Shown here: positions 6,264 through 8,551 of the stretch, piece by piece
Position numbering within the stretch: the stretch's first letter is position 1
How the letters are laid out: each line of letters begins with the position of its first letter
DNA from: Beijerinckiaceae bacterium
Lineage (GTDB): Bacteria > Pseudomonadota > Alphaproteobacteria > Rhizobiales > Beijerinckiaceae
DNA length: 8,551 nucleotides
NCBI GenBank assembly: GCA_027346205.1
Contig: DAIESR010000428.1
Location: 1 to 8,551 of the forward strand
Reading direction: 5' to 3'
The notes under the pieces: model-generated
The model's database searches: none
Seen by the model: only the letters and a program-made list of their open reading frames with translations
What the model was told of the DNA's origin: nothing
Translations under genes and position numbers: made by a program

Positions 6264-6722
6264 ATGTCCGTAAAGCCTATTCCGGAAACGAGGACGGGGG
6301 CCTTCCCCTATCTCACCGTCCGCGATGCCGCCGCAGCATTGGAATTCTATAAACAGGCCTTCGGTGCACGCGAACTTTTTCGCATTGAAAACAATCACAA
6401 GATCGGCCATGCGGAGATCGAAATCGGCACTGCGATCATTATGCTTTCGGACGAATCTCCTGCCTGCGACGCATTGAGCCCTGCCGCGCTCGGCGGCACG
6501 CCAGTGCTGATCCATCTCTATGTCGAAGATGTCGACAGGTTCACCGAAAAGGCGATCGCCGCCGGCCTCAAAGTACTGCGCCCTGTCGCCGATCAATTTT
6601 ATGGCGATCGCGGCGGCAAATTCGAAGACCCATTTGGGCACCGCTGGTGGTTCGCCACGCATAAGGAGGATGTCGCGCCCGAAGAGATGGAGCAGCGCGC
6701 GGCTGCACTTTTTGGCGCATAG
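6264..6722 (+). CDS. VOC-superfamily (glyoxalase/PhnB-like) protein
   Basis: The 152-residue product has the two-module VOC fold pattern. The first module includes PYLTVRDAAAALEFYKQAFGA (15-35) and KIGHAEIEIG (46-55). The second includes HLYVEDVDRFTEKAIAAGLKV (84-104), DQFYGDRGGKFEDPFGHRWWFATH (110-133) and EEMEQR (140-145). This is characteristic of the PhnB-like branch (COG2764 type), whose members are mostly of unknown reaction; true glyoxalase I or drug-resistance activity should not be assumed. The start at 6264 is chosen because GGAGG (6251-6255) lies 8 nt upstream and the conserved fold begins soon after. The longer open frame back to 6024 crosses a REP-like sequence and adds about 80 unconserved residues. 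It sits downstream of ppsA on the same strand, but 249 bp away, so it is probably a separate transcription unit. Confidence 0.88.
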   Translation: MSVKPIPETRTGAFPYLTVRDAAAALEFYKQAFGARELFRIENNHKIGHAEIEIGTAIIMLSDESPACDALSPAALGGTPVLIHLYVEDVDRFTEKAIAAGLKVLRPVADQFYGDRGGKFEDPFGHRWWFATHKEDVAPEEMEQRAAALFGA

Positions 6723-6792
6723 CCCGAGCTTGCCTGCCCTGGCGAGACCCCCATTCCAGTTCTTATGCTTATGCCGCGCCTCGGGTGGACCT

Positions 6793-6820
6793 TTGCCGGT
6801 TACGCATCCCAGTCTATAAG
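6793..6820 (+). promoter_or_regulatory. Candidate housekeeping promoter for the dciA-like gene
   Basis: TTGCCG (6793-6798, 4 of 6 to TTGACA) and TATAAG (6815-6820, 5 of 6 to TATAAT) are separated by 16 bp. Initiation would fall about 15 bp before the ATG at 6842, leaving a very short leader that still contains the AGGGA ribosome site. Alphaproteobacterial promoters are often loose, so this is tentative. Confidence 0.3.
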
Positions 6821-6841
6821 GATTCATCCATAGGGATTTCG

Positions 6842-7360
6842 ATGCGCAGCACCCGCCCTCGCCGGCCTTCCAGCTTCTCGCGCCCGCTCGCTGATCTCGT
6901 CGGCGCGGCGATCGATCCCGTTCTCGCCCGCCAGGGCTTCGGGCAGTCCGACATCGTCCTCTTCTGGGAAGATATTGTGGGGGAAAGGCTCGCCGCCAAT
7001 TCCGAGCCGCTCTGTCTGCGCTGGCCGCCGCGCGGCCGTGGCGTCGCAGACCAGCGCTTCGAACCGGCGACTCTCGTCGTTCGCGTGGAAAGCGGCTTCG
7101 CGCTCGAACTGCAGCATCTCGCCGGCTTGGTCATCGAGCGGATCAACACCCATTTGGGTTTTGCCTGCGTCGGACGCCTCGCGCTCAAACAGGGGCCGCT
7201 GGCGCGCCAGCGCGCCAATCGGCCTCGATATCGCCCGCCAACGGAGGCAGCCGTCGTGGCCGCGACCGCCCAAATCAACGGTATAGAGAGTGAGGCACTC
7301 CGGCGCGCACTCGTTCAACTCGGCGCGAGAGTGATCGAAGGCCGTAAGCCCCCTGCTTGA
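6842..7360 (+). CDS. dciA: DciA-like (DUF721) protein, predicted replicative helicase loader/regulator
   Basis: The 172-residue product carries the DUF721/DciA core in its N-terminal 110 residues: PLADLVGAAIDPVLARQGF (15-33), FWEDIVGERLAANSEPL (41-57) with the conserved Trp and IVG, and LVVRVESGFALELQHLAGLVIERIN (78-102). DciA interacts with DnaB and supports helicase loading in bacteria without DnaC. The C-terminal 60 residues are basic and Arg/Pro-rich up to about 134, then helical. ATG 6842 is preceded by AGGGA (6832-6836) with a 5-nt spacer. An in-frame ATG at 6785 would add 19 residues without family support. It is followed after 87 bp by a DsbA-family gene, an order I recall as common in alphaproteobacteria, which supports the assignment. 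The symbol is given by family membership. Confidence 0.82.
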   Translation: MRSTRPRRPSSFSRPLADLVGAAIDPVLARQGFGQSDIVLFWEDIVGERLAANSEPLCLRWPPRGRGVADQRFEPATLVVRVESGFALELQHLAGLVIERINTHLGFACVGRLALKQGPLARQRANRPRYRPPTEAAVVAATAQINGIESEALRRALVQLGARVIEGRKPPA

Positions 7361-7447
7361 GCCACAAGCCGCCCTGCTTTCGCCTGTCTCACCTGTATAT
7401 GGATCTGCGTTCACCCTCCCCGTCCGGCTCACCTCCGGCCCGAGTCA

Positions 7448-8149
7448 ATGGAAAAGGTCATGCAAGCATCCCAAAAAACTCTTTTCACCTTGAAAAGCCG
7501 TCGCCGCTTCATCGAGATCGCCTTTACGGCAGGTCTCGCTTGCGCCGGCATGCTCGCCGGCCCGCTGAGCGCACCCGTCCAAGCGCAGGGCGCCGTCATC
7601 CCCACGGATGAGCTGATGGCCAAGGAAGCACTGCCCGACATCGTGCAGGGCAAGGCCGATGCACCGATCACCATAATCGAATACGCCTCGATGACCTGCA
7701 GCCATTGCGCGGCCTTTCACGCGGAGAGTTATCCCTACCTCCTCAAGAATTATATCGATACGGGCAAGGTCCGCTTCATCCTGCGCGAATTTCCGCTCGA
7801 CCCTCTCGCAGCGGCGGCCTTCATGCTGGCGCGCTGCTCTGGACCAGACAAGCGCAACGCCATGGTCGATCTGCTGTTCGACCAGCAGAAGAATTGGGCC
7901 TTCAACGACAAGCCGCTCGAAGCTCTGTCTGGTCTCGTCAAACAAACCGGCATGAGCCAGGAAGGCTTCGACGCCTGCATCAACAATCAGGCGCTCTACA
8001 ACCAAGTCAACGAGGTGCGCGACCGCGCAGCGCAAAAATTCGGCGTCAATGCGACTCCGACATTTTTCATCAACGGAAAGAAAGAGGCCGGCGAAATGAA
8101 TCCGCAAATGCTCGACAAACTGCTGCAGCCTCTGCTGAAGAAGAGCTGA
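7448..8149 (+). CDS. DsbA-family thiol:disulfide oxidoreductase, exported, possibly by Tat
   Basis: The 233-residue product has an N-terminal export signal: the basic motif SRRRFIE (17-23), a hydrophobic stretch (about 22-40), and VQA just before a likely cleavage after residue 46. SRRxF matches the twin-arginine consensus. The mature part is a DsbA-like thioredoxin fold with active site C84-S-H-C87, the cis-proline loop ATP204T followed by FFING, and two more cysteines near residues 130 and 179 in the helical insertion. It probably oxidises or isomerises cysteines of periplasmic proteins; no partner DsbB/DsbD gene is visible. Two starts compete: ATG 7448 and ATG 7460. The sequence before either is only weakly ribosome-site-like, so the N-terminus may be four residues shorter. 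The neighbouring dciA-like gene ends 87 bp upstream. Confidence 0.92.
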   Translation: MEKVMQASQKTLFTLKSRRRFIEIAFTAGLACAGMLAGPLSAPVQAQGAVIPTDELMAKEALPDIVQGKADAPITIIEYASMTCSHCAAFHAESYPYLLKNYIDTGKVRFILREFPLDPLAAAAFMLARCSGPDKRNAMVDLLFDQQKNWAFNDKPLEALSGLVKQTGMSQEGFDACINNQALYNQVNEVRDRAAQKFGVNATPTFFINGKKEAGEMNPQMLDKLLQPLLKKS

Positions 8150-8173
8150 CATAGGAAAATCCGCAAGAGCTTC

Positions 8174-8190
8174 CGTGGGAGCCTCCCATG
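8174..8190 (+). promoter_or_regulatory. Hairpin covering the ribosome site and start codon of the YccF gene
   Basis: CGTGGG (8174-8179) can pair with CCCATG (8185-8190) in RNA, with one G-U pair and a 5-nt loop AGCCT. The stem includes most of the GGGAG ribosome site and the whole AUG, so it could lower translation initiation unless opened, for example by ribosomes from the upstream gene. This is inferred from base pairing only. Confidence 0.35.
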
Positions 8191-8551
8191 CTGCTGCTGC
8201 AACTCATCCTGAACATTCTGTGGATCCTAACCGGCGGGATCTGGATGGCGTTCGGCTGGCTTGTGGCGGCGCTGATCATGGCCGTCACCATCATCGGCCT
8301 GCCCTGGGCGCGGGCGGCGCTCAACATCGCCGCCTATAGTCTTCTGCCTTTCGGGCACCAGGCCGTCTCCCGCCGCGACTGGACGGGACAGGAAGATCTC
8401 GGCACAGGGCCTTTGGGCACAATCGGCAATATTCTCTGGCTCGTCCTCGCCGGCTGGTGGCTGGCACTGGGCCACGTCCTGACGGCGCTTGCCTTGGCCA
8501 TCACGATCATCGGCCTGCCCTTCGCCTGGGCGCATCTGAAGCTCGCCGGCA
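8188..8551 (+). CDS. YccF-family inner membrane protein (C-terminus beyond window)
   Basis: The frame opens at ATG 8188 and is still open at the right edge, giving 121 residues. It shows the internal duplication of the YccF family: N-terminal LNILWILTGGIWMAFGWLVA (8-27) with VTIIGLPWARAALNIA (33-48), then again GNILWLVLAGWWLALGHVLT (80-99) with ITIIGLPFAWAHLKLAG (105-121). Between the copies is SLLPFGHQAV (51-60), as in E. coli YccF. At least three hydrophobic segments predict an inner membrane protein; its function is unknown. GGGAG (8177-8181) is 6 nt upstream of the ATG, and 38 bp separate it from the DsbA-like stop, so the two may share a transcript. Confidence 0.9.
   Translation, partial: MLLLQLILNILWILTGGIWMAFGWLVAALIMAVTIIGLPWARAALNIAAYSLLPFGHQAVSRRDWTGQEDLGTGPLGTIGNILWLVLAGWWLALGHVLTALALAITIIGLPFAWAHLKLAG

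Noticed and set aside
6723..6785. CCCGAG/CTCGGG inverted pair after the VOC gene as a terminator
   Set aside because: The 6-bp arms are over 50 bases apart with no T-run, so pairing is not convincing.

Overview
The window reads as GC-rich chromosomal DNA of an alphaproteobacterium, most likely of the order Hyphomicrobiales (Rhizobiales) and perhaps close to Beijerinckiaceae. This rests on overall protein character, codon use, a DciA-type (DUF721) helicase loader next to a DsbA-like gene, and short intergenic palindromes of the kind scattered through rhizobial genomes. The genus is a guess. I see no phage, IS element, CRISPR array, tRNA or rRNA.

Layout. Positions 1-1047 (minus) hold the N-terminal 349 residues of a serine carboxypeptidase-like (S10) peptidase that runs off the left edge. 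A 287-bp divergent gap with two palindromic repeat elements separates it from a small PilZ-domain protein (1335-1691, plus). Convergent to that is a 95-aa Imm74-like protein (1759-2046, minus), which lies 46 bp downstream of mutY (2093-3166, minus). A 427-bp divergent gap carries four 15-bp tandem repeats just upstream of mutY and further small repeats before ppsA (3594-6014, plus), a complete PEP synthase. After a 249-bp gap with a REP-like fragment come a VOC (glyoxalase-fold) protein (6264-6722), a DciA-like protein (6842-7360), a DsbA-family thioredoxin-fold oxidoreductase with a twin-arginine-like signal (7448-8149), and the start of a YccF-family membrane protein (8188 to the right edge), all on the plus strand.

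How the genes relate. Most are housekeeping: adenine excision opposite 8-oxoguanine (MutY), gluconeogenic PEP formation (PpsA), helicase loading (DciA) and envelope disulfide chemistry (DsbA-like). mutY, dciA and dsbA-like genes are, as I recall, neighbours in many alphaproteobacteria (often with smc). Here mutY is separated from dciA by ppsA and the VOC gene. The Imm74-like and PilZ proteins are small accessory genes.

I do not see a convincing new multi-gene system. The observations most worth checking are the 15-bp tandem array abutting the mutY start, the composite palindromic element at 1152-1270, the S10 peptidase without an export signal, the free-standing Imm74-like gene, and the Tat-like signal on the DsbA-like protein.
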